57,675 bases of DNA from assembly GCF_014199935.1 (NCBI RefSeq), contig NZ_JACHOP010000030.1, positions 1 through 57,675 of the forward strand. The letters are read 5' to 3'. Source of the DNA: Methylorubrum rhodinum. GTDB taxonomy: Bacteria; Pseudomonadota; Alphaproteobacteria; Rhizobiales; Beijerinckiaceae. Shown piece by piece: positions 9,550-18,954 of the stretch. The first letter of the stretch is position 1, and the number at the start of each line of letters is the position of its first letter. Both the position numbers and the translations under genes were made by a program. The notes under the pieces are model-generated. The model saw only the letters and a list, made by a program, of their open reading frames with translations, made no database searches and was not told the DNA's origin.

Positions 9550-9587
9550 GCGATCCTCTCTCCGGCTCACGGGGCTACCGCGCTGGG

Positions 9588-9712
9588 TCCCCTCCCCCTT
9601 GTGGGGAGAGGTTCGGGGTGGGGGTGGTTCAGGATTGAGCGCGACGGTGCCCTCCGCACCACCCCACTTCCTACCTCCTCCCCGCAAGGGGGAGGAGAGC
9701 GCCCTCTTCTGG
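9588..9712. repeat. Palindromic repeat, family A (CTCCCC...GGGGAG)
   Basis: A long imperfect inverted repeat: outer arms CCCCTCCCCCTTGTGGGGAG and CTCCTCCCCGCAAGGGGGAG, inner arms rich in GGGGTGGGGG/CCACCCC. The same family appears inside the helicase gene at about 37015-37185 and as a short copy near 23310. It lies past the rpsA terminator. Confidence 0.75.
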
Positions 9713-9732
9713 TCCCTGCAGCGGGTAACGCA

Positions 9733-9775
9733 AAAAGAAACGGCCCGAAAAGCGGGTCTCCGCTCTTCGAGCCGT
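9733..9775 (-). terminator. Rho-independent terminator of rpsA
   Basis: A 16-bp stem (ACGGCTCGAAGAGCGG with its complement, two wobbles) and a 3-base loop, followed on the minus strand by TTCTTTTTGCG. It lies about 50 bases after the rpsA stop. Confidence 0.85.
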
Positions 9776-9823
9776 CGGACGGGAGAGGGAAGGCCCCAGG
9801 TGAGAACCTCGGGGCGCTTCGTC

Positions 9824-11536
9824 TTACTCGTCGTCGCCGCCCTTCTTCTTGTTGAAGGCGGCGCCGAGGATGTCGCCGAGCGAGGCGCCGGAATCGGCCG
9901 AGCCGAACTGGGCCATCGCCTCCTTCTCCTCGGCCACTTCGAGGGCCTTGATCGAGACCTGCACGCGGCGGGCCTTGCGGTCGAACTGCACCACGCGGGC
10001 ATCGACCTTCTCACCGGCGGCCCAACGCTCGGGGCGCTGGTCGGCACGGTCGCGGGCGAGCTCGGCGCGGCGGATGAAGGTCTGCATGTCGGTGTCGACG
10101 AGCTTCACCTCCAAGCCCGAATCCTTCACCTCGACGATCTCGCAGGTGACGATCTGGCCCTTCTTGATCTCGCCGGCTTCCGCGAAGGGATCGCCGCCGA
10201 GCTGCTTCACGCCGAGCGAGATACGCTCCTTCTCGACATCCACGTCGAGAACCTGGGCGCGCACGATGTCGCCCTTCTTGTACTCCTCGATCACCTGCTC
10301 GCCGGGACGGTTCCAGTCGAGATCCGACAGGTGGACCATGCCGTCGACGTCGCCCTCGAGACCGATGAACAGGCCGAACTCGGTCTTGTTCTTGACCTCG
10401 CCCTCGACCTCGGAGCCGACGGGATGCTTCTCGGCGAAGCCGTCCCAGGGGTTCTGCAGGGTCTGCTTGAGGCCGAGCGAGATGCGGCGCTTGACCGAAT
10501 CGACCTCCAGGATCTGCACCTCGACCTCCTGGGAGGTCGAGACGATCTTGCCCGGATGGACGTTCTTCTTGGTCCAGCTCATCTCGGAGACGTGGATCAG
10601 GCCCTCGATGCCCGGCTCCAGCTCCACGAAGGCGCCGTAATCGGTGATGTTGGTCACGCGGCCCTTGAGCTTGGCGCCCTCCGGGTAGCGGGCGGCGATG
10701 CCCTCCCACGGATCGGCCAGAAGCTGCTTGATGCCGAGCGAGATGCGGTGCGTCTCGTGGTTGATCTTGATGATCTTGACCTTGACCGTCTGGCCGATGG
10801 TCACGACCTCGGACGGGTGGTTCACGCGGCGCCACGCCATGTCGGTGACGTGAAGCAGGCCGTCGATGCCGCCGAGATCGACGAAGGCGCCGTACTCGGT
10901 GATGTTCTTGACGACGCCGTCGATGACCTGACCCTCTTCGAGGTTGGCCACCAGCTCCGAGCGCTGCTCGGCGCGGCTCTCTTCGAGCACGGTGCGGCGC
11001 GACACGACGATGTTGCCGCGGCGGCGATCCATCTTGAGGATCTGGAACGGCTGGGGCGTGCCGAGCAGCGGGGTCACGTCGCGCACCGGGCGGATGTCCA
11101 CCTGGGAGCGCGGCAGGAACGCCACGGCGCCGTCGAGATCGACGGTGTAGCCGCCCTTGACCTGGTTGAAGATCGTGCCGGTGACGCGCTCGTTGGCCTC
11201 GAACGCCTTCTCGAGCTTGACCCAGCTCTCCTCGCGCCGCGCCTTGTCGCGCGAGATGACGGCCTCGCCGAGCGCGTTCTCGATGCGGTCGACATAGACC
11301 TCGACCTCGTCGCCGACGGCGAGGTCGCCGTCACGGCCGGGGCCGTTGAATTCCTTGAGGGCGACGCGGCCTTCGGTCTTGGCGCCGATGTCGATGACGG
11401 CGACGTCCTTCTCGATCGCGACGACGCGACCCTTGACGACCGAACCCTCGGTGATCTCGTGATTGAGGAAGCTTTCCTCGAGCAGGCTCGCGAAATCCTC
11501 GCGGCTCGGCTGGGAAACGTTCAGACCAGCGGACAT
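9824..11536 (-). CDS. rpsA: 30S ribosomal protein S1
   Basis: The mRNA-binding protein of the small subunit, needed for initiation on structured leaders. The 570 residues match the family and contain six S1 (OB-fold) repeats, for example GRVVAIEKDVAVIDIG, GVVKNITEYGAFVDLGG and GRVTNITDYGAFVELE. The ATG at 11536 has AGGAGAG just upstream; the frame extends upstream without a good start. In most relatives cmk lies directly upstream, but here there is about 480 bp of non-coding DNA and then an unrelated divergent locus. Confidence 0.98.
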   Translation of the reverse strand: MSAGLNVSQPSREDFASLLEESFLNHEITEGSVVKGRVVAIEKDVAVIDIGAKTEGRVALKEFNGPGRDGDLAVGDEVEVYVDRIENALGEAVISRDKARREESWVKLEKAFEANERVTGTIFNQVKGGYTVDLDGAVAFLPRSQVDIRPVRDVTPLLGTPQPFQILKMDRRRGNIVVSRRTVLEESRAEQRSELVANLEEGQVIDGVVKNITEYGAFVDLGGIDGLLHVTDMAWRRVNHPSEVVTIGQTVKVKIIKINHETHRISLGIKQLLADPWEGIAARYPEGAKLKGRVTNITDYGAFVELEPGIEGLIHVSEMSWTKKNVHPGKIVSTSQEVEVQILEVDSVKRRISLGLKQTLQNPWDGFAEKHPVGSEVEGEVKNKTEFGLFIGLEGDVDGMVHLSDLDWNRPGEQVIEEYKKGDIVRAQVLDVDVEKERISLGVKQLGGDPFAEAGEIKKGQIVTCEIVEVKDSGLEVKLVDTDMQTFIRRAELARDRADQRPERWAAGEKVDARVVQFDRKARRVQVSIKALEVAEEKEAMAQFGSADSGASLGDILGAAFNKKKGGDDE

Positions 11537-12016
11537 TCTCTCTCCTAAGGGCCCCCCACGGGAGGCCGCGCCGACGGCAAGTGTGGCATGGACCCCCGTC
11601 ACCGCCGGCCGCCGGATGGAACGATCCGGTCGGGCCAACCTCCTCGCGGAGGGCCGACGCATGCTGAAACAAGCGATGGCCGAGGGCCGACATCCCCGCC
11701 GGGAACGAGAGTGGGACCGGGATGCGCTGAGGGCACCGGCGATCCTGACGTTGCCGAAAAGGAAATCGGCGCGAGCGATAGCCGATCCGGGTCCGGGGTG
11801 CAACGCCGGGTCGATGTGGCGCGCCATCCTCCTCGTTCCGTGCCCGGCCGCAGGACGGTCCTTACCGATCCATCCGCCGATCCGTGCGGATTCCACCCGA
11901 TCGATTTCACGGAGCGTAAAGACGGTCGCGGCTAGGGTGCCGCACGGTCACGGTAGGCGAAACACTCACGTCGACCGTCGACCGGCGGCAGCGACACACG
12001 ACGAAGACCGGACAGC
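11537..12016. other. Non-coding region between rpsA and TadE locus
   Basis: About 480 bp separating divergent rpsA and the TadE-type genes. I see no convincing ORF on either strand. It should hold the strong rpsA promoter and the plus-strand promoter of the TadE locus, but no promoter motif is clear enough to place. Confidence 0.5.
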
Positions 12017-12610
12017 GTGGGAGACGGCAGGCTCATCGCATTCGCCATGCGGGCGATCTCCGGGAGCGCGCCTCGTCGGGCGCCCTTCGGCTCCGATGTG
12101 CATGGGGTCGCCGTGGTGGAATTCTCGCTCGTCGCCCTGCCGCTCTTCGCCCTCATCGCCGTGATCCTCGAAGCCTCGCTGATCGTCTTCGCCCAGCACC
12201 GCCTCGACGTGTCGACGGAACGCGCCGCGAGGCTTCTGCGCACGGGCACGTTCCAGGCCGGCGCCACCGGCGACGATCCGGTCGCTCGGCTGCGCACGGC
12301 AATGTGCGGCGGGGGCTTCAACATGTTCCGCTGCGCCGACATGCGGATCGACCTCACCCGCACCGAGAGCTTCGTCCCCTCGCAGATCGCCGCGCCCTAC
12401 GATCCCAAGACCTTCGACTGGTCGGCGGGTTTCGGCGCGCGCTTCGATTGTCCGGCGGGCAACAGCGTGGTGAGCCTCCGGGTCGCCGTCCCGGTCCTGC
12501 GCCCGTTCCGCTTCCTCGACTTCACCGGGCAGGCGATGCCCGGCGGACGCCAGCTCCTGACCTCGACCATGGTGTTCCGCACCGAGGGCTTCGAGGACCG
12601 GTCGTGCTAG
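12017..12610 (+). CDS. TadE-like pilus/secretion protein
   Basis: A 197-residue protein with the TadE signature: a short N-terminal segment, then the pseudopilin-like GVAVVEFSLVALPLFALIAVILEASLIVF helix with the Glu at about residue 35. The C-terminal part is extracytoplasmic with conserved Cys residues. TadE-like proteins are processed like pilins and assist Flp pilus assembly. GTG 12017 or ATG 12047 could start it. It heads a run of TadE, TadE and TadG-like genes, overlapping the next start by seven bases. Confidence 0.8.
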   Translation: MGDGRLIAFAMRAISGSAPRRAPFGSDVHGVAVVEFSLVALPLFALIAVILEASLIVFAQHRLDVSTERAARLLRTGTFQAGATGDDPVARLRTAMCGGGFNMFRCADMRIDLTRTESFVPSQIAAPYDPKTFDWSAGFGARFDCPAGNSVVSLRVAVPVLRPFRFLDFTGQAMPGGRQLLTSTMVFRTEGFEDRSC

Positions 12611-13197
12611 CGCATCGGCCACCAGGGTGGGGCCCGGTCGCGCGGATGGCGCGGTCCGAGGGCGGGGCGACGGCGGTCGAGTTCGCCTTCGTGACGCCGC
12701 TCCTGATGCTGCTGTTCATGGCCGCGATCGAGATCCCGCGGGCGGTCGCGACGCAGAACCGCCTCGCTCAGGCCACCACCGCCATGGCGGACCTCATCTC
12801 ACGCCAGGACCAGACCCGCATCGACGACGTGTTCGCCGCCGCCCAGGTCGTGGCCGCGCCCTACAACCTCGCTGGCGTCGGGATCGTGCTGACCGCCGGC
12901 GGTGTCTACCAGTCGGGCAGCAGCTTCGTCGCGAAGGTGTGCTCCAGCGTGCAGCAGCGCGACGCCGCCCGCGAGATCGGGTCGGTCATCGGGGCGCCGC
13001 CCTCCGGCACCGCCTCCAAGGGCGACCGCTTCGTCATGGCGGAGACGCGGCTGACCTACCGGCCGCTGTTCTCATTCTTTCCCGTCCTCAACGGATTGAC
13101 CTTCACCGGCAAGACCGTGTGGCCCGTGCGCGAGGGCCAATCCTACAACGGGCAGGCCGAGATCGTGCTGCCCGGCGGGCAGCCCTGCCCGCGCTGA
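12604..13197 (+). CDS. Second TadE-like protein
   Basis: A 197-residue protein with the TadE motif GGATAVEFAFVTPLLMLLFMAAIEIPRA (Glu at about residue 26) followed by an extracytoplasmic domain. The GTG at 12604 overlaps the upstream TAG, indicating translational coupling; ATG 12646 is the alternative. It probably acts with the preceding TadE-like protein and the TadG-like protein as a minor pseudopilin set. No prepilin peptidase, secretin or Tad ATPase is encoded in this window. Confidence 0.8.
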   Translation: MLAHRPPGWGPVARMARSEGGATAVEFAFVTPLLMLLFMAAIEIPRAVATQNRLAQATTAMADLISRQDQTRIDDVFAAAQVVAAPYNLAGVGIVLTAGGVYQSGSSFVAKVCSSVQQRDAAREIGSVIGAPPSGTASKGDRFVMAETRLTYRPLFSFFPVLNGLTFTGKTVWPVREGQSYNGQAEIVLPGGQPCPR

Positions 13198-13387
13198 GCG
13201 CGCTCCGGCGACGGGGATGCCGATGCGGATCGTCTTCGGGCGGCGTCGGCCGGCACCGCCTTCATACACTCTTCACCATGCCGGAATGGAAGGCGGAAAG
13301 GCGCGAAACACAGGGGGTCGCAATCGCAGCCCGTTAAGCGTCGGCCCGTAGCCTCGGGCCGACGGATCTGCGGAGCTAGCGGTCGCG

Positions 13388-14863
13388 ATGGCGGCTCGGA
13401 CGAAACACGACGACGGCCCACGGCATGCTTGGTGGCGGGTGGCCCGGAGCATCCTGTCCGACGGCGCCTCGCTGCGCCTCCGCGCGGTCGCGCAGGCCCT
13501 GCGCCTGCGCCGGGCGAACCAGGGTTCGGTCGCCGTGATCTTCGGCCTCTCGGCCACCGCCCTCGTCGGCATGGTCGGCGGGGCGGTCGACTACGCCCGG
13601 CTCGTTTCGCAGCGGAGCAATCTCCAGAACGCGGTCGATGCCGGCGTCATGGCCGGCGGCAACGCCCTCAAGCTCGTCGTCTCGAACACCGATTCCATCA
13701 TCGGCCTGACCACGCAGACCATCCAGACCGAAGCGAACGCGAGCCCGGCCTCGCCGGTCTCCGTCCAAGTCAGCGTCGCCGCCGACAAGACCAGCGTCGC
13801 CGCGCGGGCGGAACAGACCGTACGGCTCATCTTCGGTCCCTTCGTCGGCATGGGCACGATGGCGATCTCGGCGCAGGCCAAGGCGAGCGTCGTCGGCAAG
13901 ATGCGCCTGTGCATGCTCTCCCTCGATCCGTCGGCCGCGGGCGCCTTCTCCGTGCAGCAGAAGGCGCAGGTCACCGCCTACGATTGCGCGCTCTATTCCA
14001 ACTCGTCGGACAAGTCCGGCATGGTCGGCCGCAACGCCTCGATGGCCCGCGCCCAGACGATCTGCTCGGCCGGCGGCTTCGAGAACCAGAGCGCCAACTT
14101 CACGCCCAACCCGCAGACCGGCTGCCCGGTGATCTCCGATCCGCTGCGCGACCGCCCGACCCCGCAGATCGGGCAATGCACGCTGCTCGCGGCGATCCTG
14201 AGACTCCTCGACGTCGCCACCGGCCCGAGCAAGGGCGTCAACGTCATCGCCAGCAACGTGACGCTTGAGCCGGGCACCTATTGCGGCGGGCTGAAGATCA
14301 CCAAGAAGGCCGTGGTCACGCTCAAGCCCGGCATCTACGTGATCAAGGACGGCCCGCTGATCGTCGACAAGGAGGCGACGCTGACCGGCAACGACGTCGC
14401 CTTCTTCTTCACTGGCAACAATGCCGGCCTGCTGTTCGACAAGAAGACCACCATCAGCCTCGCCGCCCCGACCACGGGCCCGATGGCCGGGCTGCTGATG
14501 TCGGAGGATTCCTCCGTCGTTCTGCCGATCGATCCGGTCGCTCTCGTGGACACCCTGCTCGGCGACGTCATCACGCCGACGCCGCCGCCGCTGGTGACGC
14601 CGACCCAGCCGATGCGGATCTACCGCATCATCAGCGACAACGCCCGCACCATCCTCGGCACCATCCATCTGCCGCACGGGCGCCTCGTGATCGACTCCTC
14701 GAAGCCGGTCGCCGATTTGTCGGCCTACACCGTGGTCGTGGCCCGCCAGATCAACCTTTACGAAGGGCCGAACCTGTATCTCAACGCCAACTACTCCGGC
14801 ACCAGCGTGCCGGTGCCCAAGGGCGTCGGCCCGGTCTCCGGACGGCTCCTGCTCAGCCAATGA
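13388..14863 (+). CDS. TadG-like protein (Flp pilus assembly)
   Basis: A 491-residue protein. Residues about 43-75 carry the TadG-type N-terminal segment (NQGSVAVIFGLSATALVGMVGGAVDYARL), a single membrane anchor followed by QRSNLQNAVDAGVMAGG. The rest is a large exported domain with beta-helix-like repeats (residues about 275-345: VIASNVTLEPGTYCGG, ITKKAVVTLKPGIYVI). That length and repeat content is unusual for a simple TadG. It is followed directly by the HD-GYP regulator, whose start region overlaps this stop. Confidence 0.8.
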   Translation: MAARTKHDDGPRHAWWRVARSILSDGASLRLRAVAQALRLRRANQGSVAVIFGLSATALVGMVGGAVDYARLVSQRSNLQNAVDAGVMAGGNALKLVVSNTDSIIGLTTQTIQTEANASPASPVSVQVSVAADKTSVAARAEQTVRLIFGPFVGMGTMAISAQAKASVVGKMRLCMLSLDPSAAGAFSVQQKAQVTAYDCALYSNSSDKSGMVGRNASMARAQTICSAGGFENQSANFTPNPQTGCPVISDPLRDRPTPQIGQCTLLAAILRLLDVATGPSKGVNVIASNVTLEPGTYCGGLKITKKAVVTLKPGIYVIKDGPLIVDKEATLTGNDVAFFFTGNNAGLLFDKKTTISLAAPTTGPMAGLLMSEDSSVVLPIDPVALVDTLLGDVITPTPPPLVTPTQPMRIYRIISDNARTILGTIHLPHGRLVIDSSKPVADLSAYTVVVARQINLYEGPNLYLNANYSGTSVPVPKGVGPVSGRLLLSQ

Positions 14864-14901
14864 CCGGGATCGAGGACGGACCGCATCGACCGGAGGCGAT
14901 C

Positions 14902-16020
14902 ATGAACAGCCACGCATTTCCGCTCGCGGCCGTCCCGCCGTCGGCGCCCCAGGTCGGGTCCGCTCCCGGCGGGGACGAGACGCTGCTCGCCCTCATCCTC
15001 GACGATTCGGAGATGAACAACCTGCTGCTCGCCCGCGCCCTCGCCCCGATCGCGGGCTGCCGCGCGGTCGACTTCACCCGGCCCGAGGACGCGCTGGCGT
15101 TCCTCGTGGCGAACGTCGCACAGATCGGCATCGTCATCACCGATTACGACATGCCGGGCATGACGGGCCTCGAATTCATCGCCGCCGCCCGCAACGTGCC
15201 GGGCTTCGCCCACGTGCCGGTGGTGATGGTGACGAGCCTCGACCAGCAGAGCCTGCGCCGGGAGGCGCTGCAGCGCGGCGCCACCGATTTCCTGGGCAAG
15301 CCGACCGACCCGGTCGAGATCCGGGCGCGGGTGACCAACCTCCTGCACCTGTCCCGCGCCCACCGCCGCGAGCAGGAGCGCTCCGCCATCCTCGCCCGCG
15401 AGGTCGCCGCCGCGGTCGCCGTCTGCGAGGCGCGCGAGCGCGAGATCATCGCACTCCTGATGCGGGCCGCCGAGCACCGCGACACCGATACCGGCGACCA
15501 CATCGCCCGCGTGGCCGCCTACGCCACGGTGATCGCGCGCAATCTCGGCCTTCCGGACTCCGAGGTCGCCCGCATCGGGCTGGCCTCCACCATGCACGAT
15601 GTCGGCAAGATCGGCCTGTCGGATTCTATCCTTCTCAAGAACGGACCGCTCTCGGCGGAGGAGCGGAGCGAGATGCAGAAGCACGCCGACCGCGGCCGGC
15701 GCATCCTCCAGGGCAGCTCGTCCGAGGTGGTGCAGCTCGCTGCCGAGATCGCCGCCAGCCATCACGAGCGCTGGGACGGCACCGGCTATCCCTCCGGCCT
15801 GAAGGGCGAGGCGATCCCGCTGGGCGGGCGCATCGTCGCGGTGGCCGACGTGTTCGACGCCCTCGTCTCGGAGCGGCCCTACAAGAAGCCGTGGACACCG
15901 GACGCCGCCGCCGCCTTCCTCCAGGAGAATGCCGGCACCCATTTCGATCCGGCCTGCGTCGCCGCCTTCCTGGCCGGCTGGGACGACGTGCGGACGCAGT
16001 GCCACGCCTTCGCGGCCTGA
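14902..16020 (+). CDS. HD-GYP response regulator (c-di-GMP phosphodiesterase)
   Basis: The 372-residue protein has a receiver domain (residues about 30-150; phospho-acceptor Asp near 80 in VITDYDMPG, Lys in LGKPTD) and a C-terminal HD-GYP domain. All metal-ligand motifs are present: HDVGKIG near 231, KHADRGRRIL, SHHERWDGTGYP near 290, and ADVFDAL. It should hydrolyse cyclic di-GMP and so is probably active. The ATG at 14902 has GGAGG six bases upstream and is preferred over the ATGA-coupled ATG at 14860. It lies between the TadG-like gene and the hybrid kinase, its likely phosphodonor. Confidence 0.9.
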   Translation: MNSHAFPLAAVPPSAPQVGSAPGGDETLLALILDDSEMNNLLLARALAPIAGCRAVDFTRPEDALAFLVANVAQIGIVITDYDMPGMTGLEFIAAARNVPGFAHVPVVMVTSLDQQSLRREALQRGATDFLGKPTDPVEIRARVTNLLHLSRAHRREQERSAILAREVAAAVAVCEAREREIIALLMRAAEHRDTDTGDHIARVAAYATVIARNLGLPDSEVARIGLASTMHDVGKIGLSDSILLKNGPLSAEERSEMQKHADRGRRILQGSSSEVVQLAAEIAASHHERWDGTGYPSGLKGEAIPLGGRIVAVADVFDALVSERPYKKPWTPDAAAAFLQENAGTHFDPACVAAFLAGWDDVRTQCHAFAA

Positions 16021-16037
16021 ACCGGACGTTCCGCTCC

Positions 16038-18731
16038 ATGCGCGCCGCCTCCCTCAACCCGCTGCGCTCCCTGGCCGGCCGGCTCGCCTTGATCGTCGCG
16101 GGGGCCGTGGCGGGGGCGCTGCTGCTGGCCACCGGCCTGTCGGCGTGGCGCGAGGTCGAGCGCTACGCCGCCGACAAGCGCGAGGCCCTGCGCATGACCG
16201 CCCAGGTCATCGCCGCCGCCGCCGCCGGAGCGACGGCGCGGGGCGACGAGGCCGCGGCGCTCGCGACGCTCCGCGCGGTCGCGGGCGACGGCGCGGTGGT
16301 CTACGCGGCGATCGAGGGCCAGGGCGGCATCCTCGCCGAGCAGGGCATTGGCCTGCGCCTCTCCGAGGACATCGACCTCGACCAGGGCCGGGTCTCGCCC
16401 CTCGACCTGATGACGACCCGCACCCTGCGCGTCTCGGTTCCGGTGATCGAGACTGCCCGCGAGGTCGGGCGCGTCGTGATCGTCTCCGATTCGCGCGACC
16501 TTGCCGCCCGCATTGGCGAGGTGGCCGGGACCGCTCTGCTCGCCGGCCTCGTGGCCCTCGGCCTCGGGCTCGCCGTGTCACTGCGGCTGCAGCGCTCGGT
16601 CACGCGCCCGCTCGCGGCGCTCGCCCGCACCATGGACGGCGTGCGCCTGCATCACGATTACACCCGGCGCGCCGACATCCACGGCGGCGACGAGGTCGAG
16701 GGATTGGCCAAGACCTTCAACGCGCTGCTCGGCGCGGTCAACGAGCGCGACCGGGCCATCGCCGAGCACGGCGCCGGCCTGGAGCGCGAGGTCGCCGCCC
16801 GCACCGTCGACCTGATCGAGGCCAAGCAGGCGGCGGATGCGGCCAACGCCGCCAAATCCACCTTCCTGGCCACCATGAGCCACGAGATCCGCACGCCGAT
16901 GAACGGCATGCTGGTGATGGCCGAACTCCTGGCGAACGCCGAGCTTCCGCCGCGCCAGCAGCGCTACGCCAAGGTCATCGCCCGCTCGGGCCAGTCGCTG
17001 CTGGCGATCATCAACGACATCCTCGACTTCGCCAAGGTCGAGGCGGGCAAGCTCGAGGTCGAGCGCATCCCCGTCAATCCCCGCGACGTGGCCGACACCG
17101 TCGTGACCCTGTTCGGCGAGCGCGCCCGCTCCGCGGGCCTCGACCTCGCCGCGAAGGTCGCGCCCGACGTGCCCGCGAGCCTGCTCGGCGACCCCGTGCG
17201 CCTCGGTCAGGTGCTCGGCAACTTCGTCTCGAACGCCCTCAAGTTCACGGGCGCGGGCCACGTCCTCGTGCGGATGGAGCGGGAGGGCGACGTCCTGCTG
17301 ATCGCCGTCTCGGATACCGGCATCGGCATCCCGCAGGACAAGCTCGGGCAGATTTTTTCCGCCTTCTCCCAGGCCGACCAATCGACCACTCGGCGCTACG
17401 GCGGCACGGGCTTGGGCCTCTCAATCGCCGAGCGGCTGATCGCGGCGATGGGCGGCAGCGTCGGCGTCGAGAGCCGGATCGGCGAGGGCTCGACCTTCTG
17501 GGCGCGCATCCCCATCGAGGGCGCCGTGCCGGCCGAGCCGCCGGCCCGTATCGGCGCGGGCCTGCCCGACGGGATCAGGCTCGGCGCAATCGGCGGCGCG
17601 ACCCGCGCCGTGATCGAGGCCGATCTCCTGGCCGCGGGCTTCCGGCTGGACTGCGGTGCGGGGGCCCACCGCATCGCGCTGGCCTCCGAACTCGCTGCGC
17701 TCGGCCGGCGCCCGGATCAGATCGCCCGCATCGTCGCCCTGGTGCCGATCGGCGATCCGGCCGGGCCGGACCTTCTGGAGCGCGGCCTCGCCGACGAACT
17801 GATGCGCTGGCCGCTCGTCCAGTCCGAGTGGCGCCCCGTGCTGGCGGCGCTCGCCAGCGGCGCCCCCTTCGCCACGCCGGCGGCGCCCGCCCAAGAGGCA
17901 AGCGACCGCTCCGCCGCCCTCCCCTCCTTCGCCGGCGCGCGGGTGCTCGTGGCCGACGACAGCGCGGTCAACCGCGAGGTCGCCACCGAGGCCCTGTCGC
18001 GGCTCGGCGTCACCGCCGTGACCTGCGTCGAGGACGGCGCGGCGGCCGTCGCGTCGAGCGCGTCGGAAACCTTCGACCTGATCCTGATGGACGGCAGCAT
18101 GCCGGTCCTGGACGGCTTCGCCGCCGCCGCCGCGATCCGCGCGCGGGAGGCGGAGACCGGCGCCGCACGGGTGCCGATCGTGGCGCTCACCGCCCATGTC
18201 GTCGGCGACGGCGCGCTCGCGTGGCAGGCGGCCGGCATGGACGGGATGCTGGCCAAGCCCTTCACGCTCGCCCAACTCGCCGCATTACTCGCGCGCCATG
18301 TCGCCGAGCAGGAATTCGCGGAGCAGGCCGCGCCGCCCGAACCCGAGCCGGAGCGGGCGGTCCCCGTCGGCGCGCTGCTCGACGAGCAGACGCTCGCCAA
18401 TCTCGACGAACTCGGCGACGGCGATTTCGTCGCCCACGTCCTGCGCCTCTACGCCCGCCAAGCCCCCGGCGCCCTCACCGACCTCGAAGCGGCGCTGGCG
18501 AGCGGCGACGCCCCGGCCGCGGCCCGCGCCGCCCACAGCCTCAAGTCGATGAGCGCCAATATCGGCGCGGCGCGGATGAAGGACACCGCCGGCGCGATCG
18601 AGGCCTCGGCCCGGGCCGGCGACGCAATGGGCGACGCGACGGCGCTGCCGGCGCTGCTCGCCGAGACGCTGGTGGCGCTCGCGGCCCGGATCGGGGCACC
18701 GGAGATGCGGGCGACCGGGACGGGGGACTGA
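16038..18731 (+). CDS. Hybrid sensor histidine kinase with REC and Hpt
   Basis: An 897-residue membrane kinase. In order: membrane helix (about 12-36), periplasmic sensor, second helix (about 160-182), HAMP, HisKA with MSHEIRTPMNG (His near 281), HATPase with NFVSNALKF, DTGIGIP and GGTGLGLSI, receiver with LILMDGSMPVLDG (Asp near 683) and KPF, and a C-terminal Hpt with AHSLKSMSANIGA (His near 832). This is a full internal phosphorelay. Starting 17 bases after the HD-GYP regulator, it is the obvious candidate to phosphorylate that protein, linking a periplasmic signal to c-di-GMP loss. Signal unknown. Confidence 0.93.
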   Translation: MRAASLNPLRSLAGRLALIVAGAVAGALLLATGLSAWREVERYAADKREALRMTAQVIAAAAAGATARGDEAAALATLRAVAGDGAVVYAAIEGQGGILAEQGIGLRLSEDIDLDQGRVSPLDLMTTRTLRVSVPVIETAREVGRVVIVSDSRDLAARIGEVAGTALLAGLVALGLGLAVSLRLQRSVTRPLAALARTMDGVRLHHDYTRRADIHGGDEVEGLAKTFNALLGAVNERDRAIAEHGAGLEREVAARTVDLIEAKQAADAANAAKSTFLATMSHEIRTPMNGMLVMAELLANAELPPRQQRYAKVIARSGQSLLAIINDILDFAKVEAGKLEVERIPVNPRDVADTVVTLFGERARSAGLDLAAKVAPDVPASLLGDPVRLGQVLGNFVSNALKFTGAGHVLVRMEREGDVLLIAVSDTGIGIPQDKLGQIFSAFSQADQSTTRRYGGTGLGLSIAERLIAAMGGSVGVESRIGEGSTFWARIPIEGAVPAEPPARIGAGLPDGIRLGAIGGATRAVIEADLLAAGFRLDCGAGAHRIALASELAALGRRPDQIARIVALVPIGDPAGPDLLERGLADELMRWPLVQSEWRPVLAALASGAPFATPAAPAQEASDRSAALPSFAGARVLVADDSAVNREVATEALSRLGVTAVTCVEDGAAAVASSASETFDLILMDGSMPVLDGFAAAAAIRAREAETGAARVPIVALTAHVVGDGALAWQAAGMDGMLAKPFTLAQLAALLARHVAEQEFAEQAAPPEPEPERAVPVGALLDEQTLANLDELGDGDFVAHVLRLYARQAPGALTDLEAALASGDAPAAARAAHSLKSMSANIGAARMKDTAGAIEASARAGDAMGDATALPALLAETLVALAARIGAPEMRATGTGD

Positions 18732-18756
18732 ACCCGTTCGAGGCCGCCTGGCTACC

Positions 18757-18801
18757 TGAGCGTGGGCCTCTTCCCATAAGGGGGGAAGAAAATGCCTCAG
18801 C
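18757..18801. repeat. Palindromic hairpin after hybrid kinase
   Basis: Outer arms CTGAG/CTCAG and inner arms CTTCCC/GGGAAG around a 4-base loop with extra G residues. It may terminate the plus-strand operon and resembles the short palindromic units of this genome. Confidence 0.45.
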
Positions 18802-18954
18802 CGACGCCCGCGAGACGTGTAGAGGCGCGGTTGCGCGCGAGACCACATCCTTAATGCACCCGGCACGAAACGCCGACGCGGCCGCCGCCCGGCACCTTGA
18901 GGCACCGGCCGACAGCCGCGCAACGAACGGTTCAGCGAGAAGACGGCGCCCCCG

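Noticed and set aside
9824..11548. Long plus-strand frame opposite rpsA
   Set aside because: Antisense shadow of a conserved gene with Leu/Asp-rich translation typical of such shadows.
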